Below are positions 24,773 to 34,061 of a DNA stretch of 61,276 bases, piece by piece. The position numbers and the translations under genes were made by a program. Below the pieces are notes generated by a model. The model had not been told where the DNA came from. It made no database searches and saw only the letters and a list, made by a program, of their open reading frames with translations. The DNA is from Deltaproteobacteria bacterium ADurb.Bin207 (lineage in GTDB: Bacteria; Myxococcota_A; Polyangia; Polyangiales; Polyangiaceae). The DNA lies in assembly GCA_002070115.1 (NCBI GenBank), contig MWCO01000030.1, forward strand, positions 1-61,276, written 5' to 3'. The stretch's first letter is position 1, and each line of letters begins with the position of its first letter.

Positions 24773-26275
24773 GTGGGCGAGCCGTCAGAGGTAGGAATCA
24801 GCGAAGTTACGAATCAGCGTGTCGAACGATACGAGCTGCTGGCGGAGCTTGCCGCGGGCGGCATGGCGACTGTGTATTTGGCGAGGCTTGGTGGCGCTGG
24901 CGGGTTTCAACGCCTTTATGCCATCAAAAAACTTCATCCGCATTTCGCCCATGAACGCGAATTCGTGGAGATGTTTCTCGATGAGGCGAGGCTCGCCGCT
25001 CGCATCCATCACCCCAACGTGGTTCCCATTCTCGAAGTAGGGCAAAGCCAAAGCGGTTTTTTCCTCGTCATGGAATATATCGAAGGCGAAACCCTAGCCC
25101 GATTGCTAGGGCGCACGTCGTTGCGAGAGGAACGAATTCCCCCGCGGGTCGGTGCGAAAATCGTTCTCGACGTTCTTGCGGGGCTCGAAGCGGCCCATAG
25201 CCTCGTCGATGATTTCGGAAAGCCGTTGCACATCGTTCATCGCGACGTTTCGCCGCAGAACGTCATGGTGGGGCTGGATGGGACCTCGAGGATCACGGAT
25301 TTTGGTGTAGCGCGGGCAGCCACGAGGATTTCCACGACACGCGCGGGTCAACTCAAAGGCAAGGTTGGCTACATGGCGCCAGAGCAAGCGCGAGGCGACG
25401 ATATCGATTCGCGGGCGGATGTTTTTTCCGTGGGGGTCATTCTTTGGGAGACGCTGGCGGGGCGACGATTGTTCAAAAACAAGCCCGATGCGCCCGATAC
25501 GCACACCTTGCAACGTTTGCTCCATGAGCCCATTCCGACGCTTCGCGACATCGCCCCCGGTACTCCCGAAGCGATCGAACGCGTATGTTTTTCAGCTTTG
25601 GAAAGAGATCCCGATCGTCGCGTGGCCTCCTGTGGTGCTTTTGCCGAAGCTCTCGAAGCGGCCATGATGCAAAGCTGCGGTGTGGCGTCGGCGCGCGAAG
25701 TGGCGGCTTTCGTCGAAAGCGTGGCCGGACCCGAACTCGAACAGCAACGGGAAGCCGTGCGCAATTGGGTCTCCCGAAGCGATATCAACGTGCTCGACCC
25801 CCACGCCTTGCACGAACCGTCCGCGCCCACACCTTCCCGTCTCACAAGCCCCTTCGTACTCCAGAATCCCACGCCAAAAACTCCCCCGCCGCGAACGACC
25901 AACCTGCCTTTGATTCTGGTCAGTGTCGCCTTCCTCTTGCTCGCCATCGCTTTCGTAGGTGTCGTGATCCTGTTCCTGCGTGAAACCTCGCCAACCCATA
26001 ACGCTTCGATCGCCGACTCCTCCGCCTATCCTGCGGCTTCATCGACCTCAGCCACGGAAACGGCAGCCCCTTCCCCTTGTGTCTCCGCTTCCGTTCATCC
26101 CCCCGACGTTCAACCCGCGGAGACGTCATCCGTTACTCGATCCACTCCCAAACGAGACCGCTCCCCCTCCACCGCGGATGCCGGCAAGTCGGAAACGACG
26201 ACCAACGTCGAGGAGCCGGTGAAACCGACCACCGACTCTCTCGACGACCTCGACACCAATCCTTATCGACCGTGA
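24773..26275 (+). CDS. Eukaryote-like Ser/Thr protein kinase, transmembrane
   Basis: A 500-residue kinase. The catalytic domain is intact: LAAGGMATVYLAR, Lys52, HRDVSPQN (about 156-163), DFG (176-178) and GYMAPEQ. HRDVSPQN is the variant common in myxobacterial kinases. After about residue 340 a Pro/Ser/Thr-rich linker surrounds one membrane helix (LILVSVAFLLLAIAFVGVVI, about 389-408). The C-terminal extracytoplasmic tail is low-complexity. GTG 24773 is chosen because AGGAG at 24763-24767 stands 5 bp upstream. GTG 24767 would overlap that site. Confidence 0.93.
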   Translation: MGEPSEVGISEVTNQRVERYELLAELAAGGMATVYLARLGGAGGFQRLYAIKKLHPHFAHEREFVEMFLDEARLAARIHHPNVVPILEVGQSQSGFFLVMEYIEGETLARLLGRTSLREERIPPRVGAKIVLDVLAGLEAAHSLVDDFGKPLHIVHRDVSPQNVMVGLDGTSRITDFGVARAATRISTTRAGQLKGKVGYMAPEQARGDDIDSRADVFSVGVILWETLAGRRLFKNKPDAPDTHTLQRLLHEPIPTLRDIAPGTPEAIERVCFSALERDPDRRVASCGAFAEALEAAMMQSCGVASAREVAAFVESVAGPELEQQREAVRNWVSRSDINVLDPHALHEPSAPTPSRLTSPFVLQNPTPKTPPPRTTNLPLILVSVAFLLLAIAFVGVVILFLRETSPTHNASIADSSAYPAASSTSATETAAPSPCVSASVHPPDVQPAETSSVTRSTPKRDRSPSTADAGKSETTTNVEEPVKPTTDSLDDLDTNPYRP

Positions 26276-26483
26276 ATGACGCGAATCGTATCGAAATTTG
26301 CAGTTTTCTATGTCGGATTGCAGGCGGAGGGGTTGCTACTGCCCCTGGCCGTGCTCCCGCTATCGAACTCGTGCTAGCCACCCATGCCATTCGCGTTGTA
26401 GGCAGACTCTTGCAGTCGTGCTACACGTGCGTCTTCCCGTGGAACTTCGACCCCGCGGAGCCTGTGGCATGTAGGAGTGTCGG

Positions 26484-27458
26484 ATGAACGACAAGCGCAA
26501 CGACGGTTCCGACCATACGGAAGCAGAGGAACTCGAAAACAACGATGCCTCCGCATCGGTGACAGATGATGAACAATCGCAAGCCAATTCGTCTCCCTCC
26601 GGCTCTGACGCGAAAGATGTGAAAGTAGCTGAAAATAAAGAACAAATTAGTGAGGCGAACAACGAAGACGACGAAGACGAGGACGGCGACGAAGACGACG
26701 AAGACGAGGACGGCGACGAAGACGAGGACGGCGACGAAGACGAGGACGACGAGGACGAAGACGAGGACGACGAAGACGAGGACGACGAAGACGAGGACGA
26801 CGAGCCGAAAAAGGCCAAAGCATCCTCGAAGGTCGTTGCCAAGTCAGCCCCCGCGAAGTCCAGTTTGAATAAAAAGGCAGCCAAGCCAATCACGAAGATG
26901 CCGTCGGAGATCCCTCTTCCGCCTCGCAACAATGAGATTGTCACGGGGTTGGTGGTGGCCATTGGCGGCTATATTGCCTTTTGGCTTGGCTGGAGCATCT
27001 ACTCGTCTTCCATCGAGCAAAAGAACGTCAACTTTTTTAGCAACAGCGCCTGGGCATTTCTTGTCGCTTACTTTCTCATCGCTGTGGCGGCGACGTTCTT
27101 CGTGCGCTTCGAGCGTCGAGATCCGAAGGATGAAAAGAACAAAAAACCAAAGCTAGAACGTCAGGGATTGCTGCTCGCATCGCTGGTATGCGGTCCTTTT
27201 TATGTGGCGTATTGGTGGAAGGGGATCGAGCTTTGGGAAAAGATGTACGCTCAGGAGCGGCCTGGGATGTGGGTGATTTTCGTTGCGTTTTTTGCGTTCG
27301 TGACGTTTGGCATCGGCTACGGATTACGTCCACCCTCGGAGAACGAGGAGTTGCAACGACGTATCCCGGGGCGCCGTGTGCTTTTGATGGTGATGACGCC
27401 ATTTGCCATCGTTTATGGGATGATTTATCTGGCGGCGTTCTATCCCCCATGGCCGTGA
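26484..27458 (+). CDS. Membrane protein with long acidic N-terminal tract
   Basis: A 324-residue protein. Residues ~55-110 are almost entirely Glu and Asp, encoded by a GACGAAGACGAGGACG-type repeat. A Lys/Ala-rich segment follows, then about five membrane helices (VTGLVVAIGGYIAFWLGW, AWAFLVAYFLIAVAATFF, and others near the C-terminus). I do not recognise a family. The acidic tract could bind cations or basic proteins. Confidence 0.72.
   Translation: MNDKRNDGSDHTEAEELENNDASASVTDDEQSQANSSPSGSDAKDVKVAENKEQISEANNEDDEDEDGDEDDEDEDGDEDEDGDEDEDDEDEDEDDEDEDDEDEDDEPKKAKASSKVVAKSAPAKSSLNKKAAKPITKMPSEIPLPPRNNEIVTGLVVAIGGYIAFWLGWSIYSSSIEQKNVNFFSNSAWAFLVAYFLIAVAATFFVRFERRDPKDEKNKKPKLERQGLLLASLVCGPFYVAYWWKGIELWEKMYAQERPGMWVIFVAFFAFVTFGIGYGLRPPSENEELQRRIPGRRVLLMVMTPFAIVYGMIYLAAFYPPWP
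26665..26803 (+). repeat. Acidic-codon microsatellite (GAC/GAA/GAG)
   Basis: A dense run of imperfect GACGAAGAC, GAGGACGGC and GACGAGGAC units inside the gene at 26484. It is likely prone to slippage, so length may vary between strains while staying in frame. Confidence 0.85.
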
Positions 27459-27529
27459 GCGGGGTGATTTCATGAGGGGTTAGGCCCTTCGGATTTGGAA
27501 GAGCGGGGGTCGAGAGGCTGGCTTGGATG

Positions 27530-28741
27530 CTAGCCTATCGAATGAGCGGGGCTGGTTGGTTTTTCTTCGAGGGCATCCCAGGCGGAGCCGCGGCTGAGCA
27601 CCGCGGAAGCGATGACATGGCGAACGCCGCGGTCAGGACCCAGGATGGGAGTGAGGTGAACGAGCCAGGTGGCATTTTGGTATTCGAGGATATCCGATAC
27701 CTCATGACCGGCTCGTGCGCGAAAGAATAGGGGGCCCACGCGTTCGAGCAGGGCGGGTTCGAATACCTGGTCGAAGCGTTTGCCGATGATTCGCTTGGGA
27801 TCGATTTCGACCCATTGAAAAGCGGGTCCGTCGGCCACGACGAATCGCAATTCGCTGTCCAACAGGGCAACGAGTCCTTTGGGAAAGTGCATCGCCAGTA
27901 TTCGGTAGGCTTCGAGCAAGCGTTGCAATTCCGCTTCCGTATCGGCCAAGTCCGTGACATCCCGAACACTGCCGCGGATGCCAAGAAACCGGCCATCGTC
28001 TCCTTGCACCGGTTGCCAAGACATGGACACGGATCGGGCACTGCCATCTCTGCGTACGATCCGGAAACGTTGGCTATGTCCTGTCGTGCCCGAATAGGCC
28101 GCGGTAAGGAGTTCCGTCACTCTTTTGCGGTCGTCGGGATGAGCCATGGAGTTGATGGTGATTCGGTTTTGGGTCAACTCATCGATGCTGTATCCGGTGA
28201 TTCGTTGGCACGAAGGGCTGTTGTAAATGAAGTATCCTGCTGGATGGAGCCAGAATTCCCAGTCCACGGCGCAATCCGCAATCGTTCGCCAGTGAAAGTG
28301 CGAATCGCGCAGCTTGCGTTCGAGCAGACGACGATCCGTGACGTCGTGGCCTTCGACGAGGATGGCTTCGATGATTCCTTCGGCGCTGCGCAAGGGTTTA
28401 CAGTCGAAATTCACGGTGATTCGTTTGGAAAGCGTTGAAATATCCACAAGAAAGTCCGCTTTCCGTCCCTGAAAGGCATCGCGTAATCCCACCGCGATAT
28501 CCTCTTGTGCCGTCGCTTCAGACCAAAACGGAGCTGCCACGAAGGGGTGACCTACGCATTTCGAGGGTTCGACTCCAGTCTGTCGAAAAACGGATGGCGT
28601 TGCATAGCGAATCGTCCCGTCCCGACCTACGACAAACACGAAGGAGCATAGCCCCTCGAGAAGAGCGAATGCGGTTATCGACAGGTCTTCGGCAAGCGAC
28701 ACGGGATGTTCACCGGATTGTGCTGACGTTTTTGGATTCAT
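27530..28741 (-). CDS. PAS-domain-only signalling protein
   Basis: A protein of about 403 residues with three PAS-like domains. The first is near 20-120 (CSFVFVVGRDGTIRYATPSV). The second is the best match and has a PAC tail (YFIYNSPSCQRITGYSIDE ... SMAHPDDRKRV ... FLGIRGSVRDVT). The third starts near GLVALLDSELRFVVADGPA. No kinase, GGDEF, EAL or HTH follows, so any output must be through a partner. ATG 28741 begins MNPKTSAQSG. The frame is open to 28897 with several other Met codons, so the start is uncertain. Confidence 0.8.
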   Translation of the reverse strand: MNPKTSAQSGEHPVSLAEDLSITAFALLEGLCSFVFVVGRDGTIRYATPSVFRQTGVEPSKCVGHPFVAAPFWSEATAQEDIAVGLRDAFQGRKADFLVDISTLSKRITVNFDCKPLRSAEGIIEAILVEGHDVTDRRLLERKLRDSHFHWRTIADCAVDWEFWLHPAGYFIYNSPSCQRITGYSIDELTQNRITINSMAHPDDRKRVTELLTAAYSGTTGHSQRFRIVRRDGSARSVSMSWQPVQGDDGRFLGIRGSVRDVTDLADTEAELQRLLEAYRILAMHFPKGLVALLDSELRFVVADGPAFQWVEIDPKRIIGKRFDQVFEPALLERVGPLFFRARAGHEVSDILEYQNATWLVHLTPILGPDRGVRHVIASAVLSRGSAWDALEEKPTSPAHSIG

Positions 28742-29501
28742 GGAACGTGATGGGCCTTTCGAGTTCACGACGCGCATCACGGGAGCCAACGGGAGCATCG
28801 CCCGATGACTTCCCTTTTTCGCCCACGGGTTTTTGAAAAGGCGAATGCCTTTCAAGAACCGTGAGTTCACCATTGACGAGGTCGAAGCAAACCACAAGCC
28901 AAGAAGTTGGCAAGGGCGGATTTCGTGGGACGATGATGCGGTGCGACAATCGTCATCAGGGGGCTTGTCTCGAACGCATCATGGCCCAAGACAGCAGACA
29001 TGCTCCAACTACGTAAGCGAGTGAATCGCATTCCCAGGTTTACCTTTCATGGGTGTGTCGTTACCAAGCATCGTTCGAAGAGTTGTCGCGGTTTGTGCCA
29101 GCCCATCAATGGAATCGGAGCCTGTGGGCGAATCGCTCCGCATAGCATGGTGAGTAAAATCCAGCTCGGTATTGCCGCGCACAAACGAGAGGTGGAACGT
29201 CATCGAGCCAGCGAAAACGCAAGCTAGTTCGAGGTGCCAACAACCGGCGAGATAGGGACTATCGGTCGGCTAGGATGCTGCCAAGCGCGGGATGCGCATG
29301 GCGTGTGGGGGGGTGCTGTCTTTGGTTTCACCGAAATCCCGATCGCACCTGCCATCGATGTTTCTTCGCGTGTGGAGAACGACTAGATTTTTACTGTTTT
29401 GAGCGGTAGCTTGCCGCAAACGGTAACGCCAACCTGAGGTGTTTTGGCATACCCGGGTTTCATGTCCTTCGGTCCCCTTTTCAAACAAAGGAAATCATCC
29501 C
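28742..29501. other. Intergenic region before phosphofructokinase
   Basis: About 600-760 bp, depending on the PAS protein's start, with no convincing gene. A minus-strand frame (29009-29203) lacks motifs and a ribosome-binding site. The promoter of the phosphofructokinase gene should lie in the last 150 bp, which are richer in A/T. Confidence 0.45.
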
Positions 29502-30716
29502 ATGGGAAAGCTCCAGGGAAAAGCTGTTGTTGCCCAAGGTGGTGGCCCCACCGCCGTCATCAACCAAAGCCTGGTCGGCGCGGTTCTCGAAGCGCGTAAA
29601 TACGACCATATTACGCATGTTTATGGTGCGCGGCACGGCGTTCGTGGAATCGTCGAGGAGGACTTTCTCGACCTTTCCCAAGCCACGACACACAACTTGG
29701 AGATGGTGGCGCATACGCCTTCGTCAGGTCTTGGTTCCACTCGCGACAAACCGGATGAAGAATACTGCGCCAAAATCTTTCAAGTGCTGCGCGCTCACGG
29801 CGTTCGATATTTCTATTACGCCGGCGGCAATGATTCCGCCGACACTTGTCGTATCGTCAATGAAAACGCCAACCGCGCAGGATATGAACTGCGCGTCATC
29901 CATATTCCCAAAACGATCGACAATGACCTTCGCGTCACCGACCACTGCCCAGGCTATGGTTCCGCCGCCAAGTTCGTCGTATCCGCGTTCGCTGGCGTGA
30001 ACCTCGACAACGCCGCTTTGCCGGGCGTGTACATCGGCATCGTCATGGGACGACACGCCGGCTTTCTCACCGCCGCATCCGTGTTTGCCAGGAAATATCC
30101 CGACGACGGACCTCATCTCGTTTACGTTCCGGAACGCGTCTTTGATAAAGAGAAGTTCCTCGCCGCCGTCGACCGCGTGTATTCCAAATTCGGTCGATGT
30201 GTCATCGCGGTTTCGGAAGGGATCGTCGATGCCAGCGGACAACCCGTGATCCTCGGCCTTCGCGGCGATACCGAGCGCGATGCTCACGGCAACGTGCAGC
30301 TATCCGGCTCTGGCGCTCTTGGCGATGGTCTTTCCGACCTCATCAAAGAAAAGTTGAAGATCAAGCGCGTTCGCTCCGATACGTTCGGCTATCTACAGCG
30401 GTCTTTTCTCAGTGTCGTATCCACCGCCGATGCCAACGAAGCTCGCGAAGTAGGCGAAAAAGCTGTCCAATATTCCGTGTGGAATAACGTCGATGGATCG
30501 GTCGCCATTCGTCGAACCGGTGACTATTCGGTCGATTACTTCCTTACGGAACTCGAATCGGTGGCGAAACATACCAAGCATATGCCTGAAGAATATCTCG
30601 AAGGTGAAGCGGACGTATCCACGGCGTTCAAGAATTACGCCCGCCCGCTCATCGGCAACTTCCCGCATTACGAGCGCATTGCAGCCCCCGTGGTGGATAA
30701 GATCCTCGGCAAATGA
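29502..30716 (+). CDS. pfp: Pyrophosphate-type 6-phosphofructokinase
   Basis: A 404-residue phosphofructokinase. Motifs are QGGGPTAVINQSL at the N-terminus, YAGGNDSADTC, IPKTIDNDL and VMGRHAGFLTAAS. The Lys in PKTIDND and the Asn-Asp after the Gly-Gly mark the PPi-dependent group. ATP-dependent enzymes have GGDGS. The reaction is reversible phosphorylation of fructose 6-phosphate with PPi. ATG 29502 is preceded by AAAGGAAA. The stop is only 8 bp from the convergent DUF1858 gene. Confidence 0.92.
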   Translation: MGKLQGKAVVAQGGGPTAVINQSLVGAVLEARKYDHITHVYGARHGVRGIVEEDFLDLSQATTHNLEMVAHTPSSGLGSTRDKPDEEYCAKIFQVLRAHGVRYFYYAGGNDSADTCRIVNENANRAGYELRVIHIPKTIDNDLRVTDHCPGYGSAAKFVVSAFAGVNLDNAALPGVYIGIVMGRHAGFLTAASVFARKYPDDGPHLVYVPERVFDKEKFLAAVDRVYSKFGRCVIAVSEGIVDASGQPVILGLRGDTERDAHGNVQLSGSGALGDGLSDLIKEKLKIKRVRSDTFGYLQRSFLSVVSTADANEAREVGEKAVQYSVWNNVDGSVAIRRTGDYSVDYFLTELESVAKHTKHMPEEYLEGEADVSTAFKNYARPLIGNFPHYERIAAPVVDKILGK

Positions 30717-30724
30717 CCGTTCGC

Positions 30725-30934
30725 TTACCGTAGCGCATTCAAGTCGGCCACGAACCGGGCGATCTGTTCCTCCGAAAAGCCTTTTTGTTTCGCGGCTTCT
30801 TCCAACGTGCCCCAAATGGGTTCTCCACAGCGGATGCAGCGAATACCCTTGTCTCTCAAGTAGCCGACTGCCTCGGGAATCCATTGGACAAGGTCTTCGA
30901 TGCTGGTGCTTGGGCTCACGACAGGATCAGACAT
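30725..30934 (-). CDS. DUF1858 domain small protein
   Basis: A 69-residue protein matching the DUF1858 domain: an N-terminal helix ending in VQWIPEAVGYLRDKGIRC, then CIRCGEPIWGTLEEAAK with a Cys-x2-Cys pair, and the helix GFSEEQIARFVADL. DUF1858 domains occur alone or next to redox/iron-sulfur proteins. Function is unknown. It lies 57 bp after the SUMF1-type gene on the same strand. Confidence 0.85.
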   Translation of the reverse strand: MSDPVVSPSTSIEDLVQWIPEAVGYLRDKGIRCIRCGEPIWGTLEEAAKQKGFSEEQIARFVADLNALR

Positions 30935-30991
30935 ATCAACTCCAGGGAAAGAACCAGATGATCGTCGGAGACTCCGGGCGCAGGAAGGATT

Positions 30992-32035
30992 CTACGGTTG
31001 GGGAGGACGCTCGAACGGACCGCCTTCCGGACGCAACGAAGCCCGTTTTCGCCATTCGCTCAGGCGAAATGTGTAGCGGTCCGCCACGCCATCGGAGTTT
31101 TTTTTCGTGTTCGTGCAGCAACGGAATCCCACCTGGTAAAAACGAAAAATCTCGTTGTGCGCCGTGGTGATGGGGCGACAGGCGGCGCGGATTGGACCCC
31201 AATACCCCCCTTTCAATCCCGAGATATAAGGCTTTTTACCTTCTGCCTCGACAGCCTCGAAGTGGTCCTCATTGATCACCCACTCGTCGACGTTGCCCGT
31301 CATGTCATGAACCCCAAACGGGCTTACGCAACCTTGCAGAACCCCGCTTTCTACCCGCATGTCCAACCGGGCTACCTCGGCTCCCACTTCCCTAGGACGA
31401 GCGAACTTTTCGAAAATCGGTTCCGGGGATGGACGGGGGCGATCGAAGTTGCATACTCGCCGATCGCGCACGGAACCATACGGATATGGATAGCGTTGAA
31501 CGCCTTCGCAGGCAAACGTCCATTCGCTTGCCAAACACAGACGCTTCCCCTCGATTTCACATGCGCGCAACGCATCGTACCAACTCACCATCACGGCTGG
31601 CTTGACTCCGACAAGGTTGGGGTATTCGTACCGGTCGATACAAAAACGTCTATAAAATCGATGGCCTACGCAGCGACTCTCGCCGAAACGCGCGCAGCGT
31701 CGAACGCCGCCTTCGACCCATTGCAAGCAGGGTTGCACCAGTCCGGGGCAGTATTCTCCTTCGATGAGAACCATGTCGGCTGGACAGGATGGCTCCTCCT
31801 CCGATAGCGGTGTCACGGGATCCGCTGTCCGTATCGGGTTGGCTTGCAACCCATCGGGAAGCGATGGGCTCGGTGCCGGCGGATACGACGAAGTGGATGC
31901 GGCGTTGGACGCGCTGTAGGCCGAGGTGACGCTGGCTTCCATAGCCGAGGCATCCACCTCGAGGCGGCCCGTCGACGGAGAATGGCAGGCCTCCATCCCC
32001 ATCAACAGCAACGCAATCCTTCGATCCCATGCCAC
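30992..32035 (-). CDS. SUMF1/FGE-type lipoprotein
   Basis: A 347-residue lipoprotein with signal MAWDRRIALLLMGMEAC (Cys17) and a low-complexity linker. The SUMF1/FGE-like domain has FCIDRYEYPNLVG, LCLASEWTFACEG, GVHDMTGNVDEWV and VGFRCCTNT. It shares the order of motifs with the protein at 4406-5239. As there, a true formylglycine-generating activity is not established; many secreted members are non-enzymatic. Confidence 0.83.
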   Translation of the reverse strand: MAWDRRIALLLMGMEACHSPSTGRLEVDASAMEASVTSAYSASNAASTSSYPPAPSPSLPDGLQANPIRTADPVTPLSEEEPSCPADMVLIEGEYCPGLVQPCLQWVEGGVRRCARFGESRCVGHRFYRRFCIDRYEYPNLVGVKPAVMVSWYDALRACEIEGKRLCLASEWTFACEGVQRYPYPYGSVRDRRVCNFDRPRPSPEPIFEKFARPREVGAEVARLDMRVESGVLQGCVSPFGVHDMTGNVDEWVINEDHFEAVEAEGKKPYISGLKGGYWGPIRAACRPITTAHNEIFRFYQVGFRCCTNTKKNSDGVADRYTFRLSEWRKRASLRPEGGPFERPPQP

Positions 32036-32321
32036 AGGCGCGTCTTACGAAAGGCCGACACTCGGGTCAATCTCCCCATGACGACGAAACGGTTTTCACG
32101 AGGCATGCAAGCGCTGGGAGCTACGATCGCGATGCCCATGCCCGCTACACCAGCGGTTTGCCGTAGGTATTGCCAATTGCGACCTATACGTATTAGGATA
32201 GTTTGGAAAAGGAGCTTCGATACGAAGTGTTTTTCGAAATTTACATATAGAATACTTAAAATGAGGCCACAACTATACAAATATGTATAGACAATGCAAG
32301 AGCAGATTCGGTTTCGATCGT
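32036..32321. other. AT-rich intergenic region
   Basis: About 285 bp between two leftward genes. It is distinctly AT-rich (ATTTACATATAGAAT, ACAAATATGTATAG), which fits a promoter for the gene at 30992. No gene or hairpin of note. Confidence 0.5.
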
Positions 32322-33887
32322 CTATTTCTGTTTCGAGCCTTTGAGCTGCTCGCAGGCGGGAGGATGGCGAAAGCGGTCACAGGCTTCGACGAGCCATCGT
32401 CGTCCCTCGGCTGTGGTGGGATGGCTTCGTGTTGCGGCTTGCATACAAGCTTGTAGGTCTCCAAGCTGGCAGGCCCTTCCCAGAAGTTGAATGGAACGCT
32501 CGGCATCGCCGGTGGTTTGCGCGGCTCGCAGGCAGCCCGCGCGCACGTTCATTGCGCAAACTCGTTGAAATACCTCCGCCCCTCGCGCCGTCGAATCGTG
32601 TTGCTCTTGCTGCACCAACCATTCCCCCAACGCCAAACAACCTTGCCAATTGGGATCCGGGTCCGCGCAAGAAGCAACCGCGTACGCCACCCCTTGCGCC
32701 GTTTTCCCTTGTGATTCCAATAGCTTGAAGGCTTCGTAACAGCTTGCCCGGTGCCCCCGCTGGCATCCCAAAACCCAGGCGTCGAAAGCACGCAACCCCA
32801 GAAATCTCTCATCTCCCGACGTTGCCGCAAGCCCCCACGACCAACACCACGACGCCATTCCTCCTTCACAGGCCCGACGCCACGCCAGCATCCCATCAGG
32901 CGCCGGTGATTCGGAAAGCAAAGAAAGATCAGCGTACAAGGCGCAGGCCCGCGGACTGCCAAGCCAACATCCTCGTTGCAAACGTGCCGTGTCTGGCTTC
33001 TGGCCTTCACGATGACAAGCCGACGGTACCCCTGCCTCACAAGCGCGATCCAGCAACGAATCATCGATGGGCTTCGATAGTCGAGCGCAGGCATGAGCAT
33101 CGCCTTGCTCGCATTGGCGACCGCACCCATCCTGATTGCTTTCGGTGCATTCACTTTCCAAACCGTGTTTCGCGCAGAGCAGGCCAGTCCATCGCAGGCC
33201 TTGGGGACAAGCATCGTTCGGTGGCGGAAGCCGTTCCGACCAGGCCTCCGGCGGGCGGGCAGCAGCAATGGCTCGAAGCTGAATCTGCACCGGTTCACAG
33301 TCGTTTTGCGCGGGATCCGTGCAAGCCGCCACCGTCGGAGGTCCCGGGGCTTCGTCTTCTCCCATCGTCGCCGAACCAAAATCGATTCGAACCACGAAAT
33401 GAGTAGCGCTGCCACAGTCTCCCCGAAGTTCGTCGCGATATACCCCTTGCAACGACGTGGAGGATACGCCGCTGCGGACCACGGAAATGGGCATCGACTG
33501 CTCCGCGGAAAGCGACGAACCACCCTCGAACCAGGGCAGGTTGGGAGCATCAGACGGCGTCACCCGCTCCCTCCCCAATCGCGGCGACGTCGGCACGAAG
33601 ACATAACTGCCAGGAACGTGGCAAGCGTCCAACAGGCGCAGACCATCGCCCCCATACGACACCACCATGACGGAATCGCCTGTATTCTTGCGAAACGACG
33701 CGCGCAGGGAATCACGGGCCCCGATCAGAAGCGGGGCGAGAATGGCGTCGTCGAAACGGGAGCGCGATGGCGTGGTGGAACCAGAATCCATCGATGGCGC
33801 AGCAGGGGTTGGCGCTGACATCGACGATGCCGCCGGAAGGCAATTTCCCACGCCGAGTATGCCCACAAACAAAATACACAGCCGCAT
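32322..33887 (-). CDS. Cys-rich Sel1-repeat-type lipoprotein
   Basis: A 521-residue lipoprotein. The signal ends in ILGVGNC (Cys12), with ATG 33887 after a GGAG site. The C-terminal half has repeated units with Cys pairs about 8-10 residues apart (CEQGDAHACARL, ACEAGVPSACHR, ACQLGDLQACMQ). That is the pattern of Cys-rich Sel1-like (Hcp-type) solenoids. Such proteins act in protein-protein contacts at the cell surface or periplasm. The N-terminal half (about 20-240) is unrecognised and contains no obvious motif. Confidence 0.82.
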   Translation of the reverse strand: MRLCILFVGILGVGNCLPAASSMSAPTPAAPSMDSGSTTPSRSRFDDAILAPLLIGARDSLRASFRKNTGDSVMVVSYGGDGLRLLDACHVPGSYVFVPTSPRLGRERVTPSDAPNLPWFEGGSSLSAEQSMPISVVRSGVSSTSLQGVYRDELRGDCGSATHFVVRIDFGSATMGEDEAPGPPTVAACTDPAQNDCEPVQIQLRAIAAARPPEAWSERLPPPNDACPQGLRWTGLLCAKHGLESECTESNQDGCGRQCEQGDAHACARLSKPIDDSLLDRACEAGVPSACHREGQKPDTARLQRGCWLGSPRACALYADLSLLSESPAPDGMLAWRRACEGGMASWCWSWGLAATSGDERFLGLRAFDAWVLGCQRGHRASCYEAFKLLESQGKTAQGVAYAVASCADPDPNWQGCLALGEWLVQQEQHDSTARGAEVFQRVCAMNVRAGCLRAAQTTGDAERSIQLLGRACQLGDLQACMQAATRSHPTTAEGRRWLVEACDRFRHPPACEQLKGSKQK

Positions 33888-34061
33888 GACTGGCTCCACG
33901 ATAGATGAAATCCCACCACGATGGGGCGGTTCGAACGCACCTGCCAGCCGGCGGTTTTCGAAATCTGTGAAACGTCTGTAATATATTGAATTAATTGCTG
34001 ATTTTGTGTCCACCCCCGTGGTGAACGGCAGAACATCCCATGCCGAAAGCACGGTTGCCCT

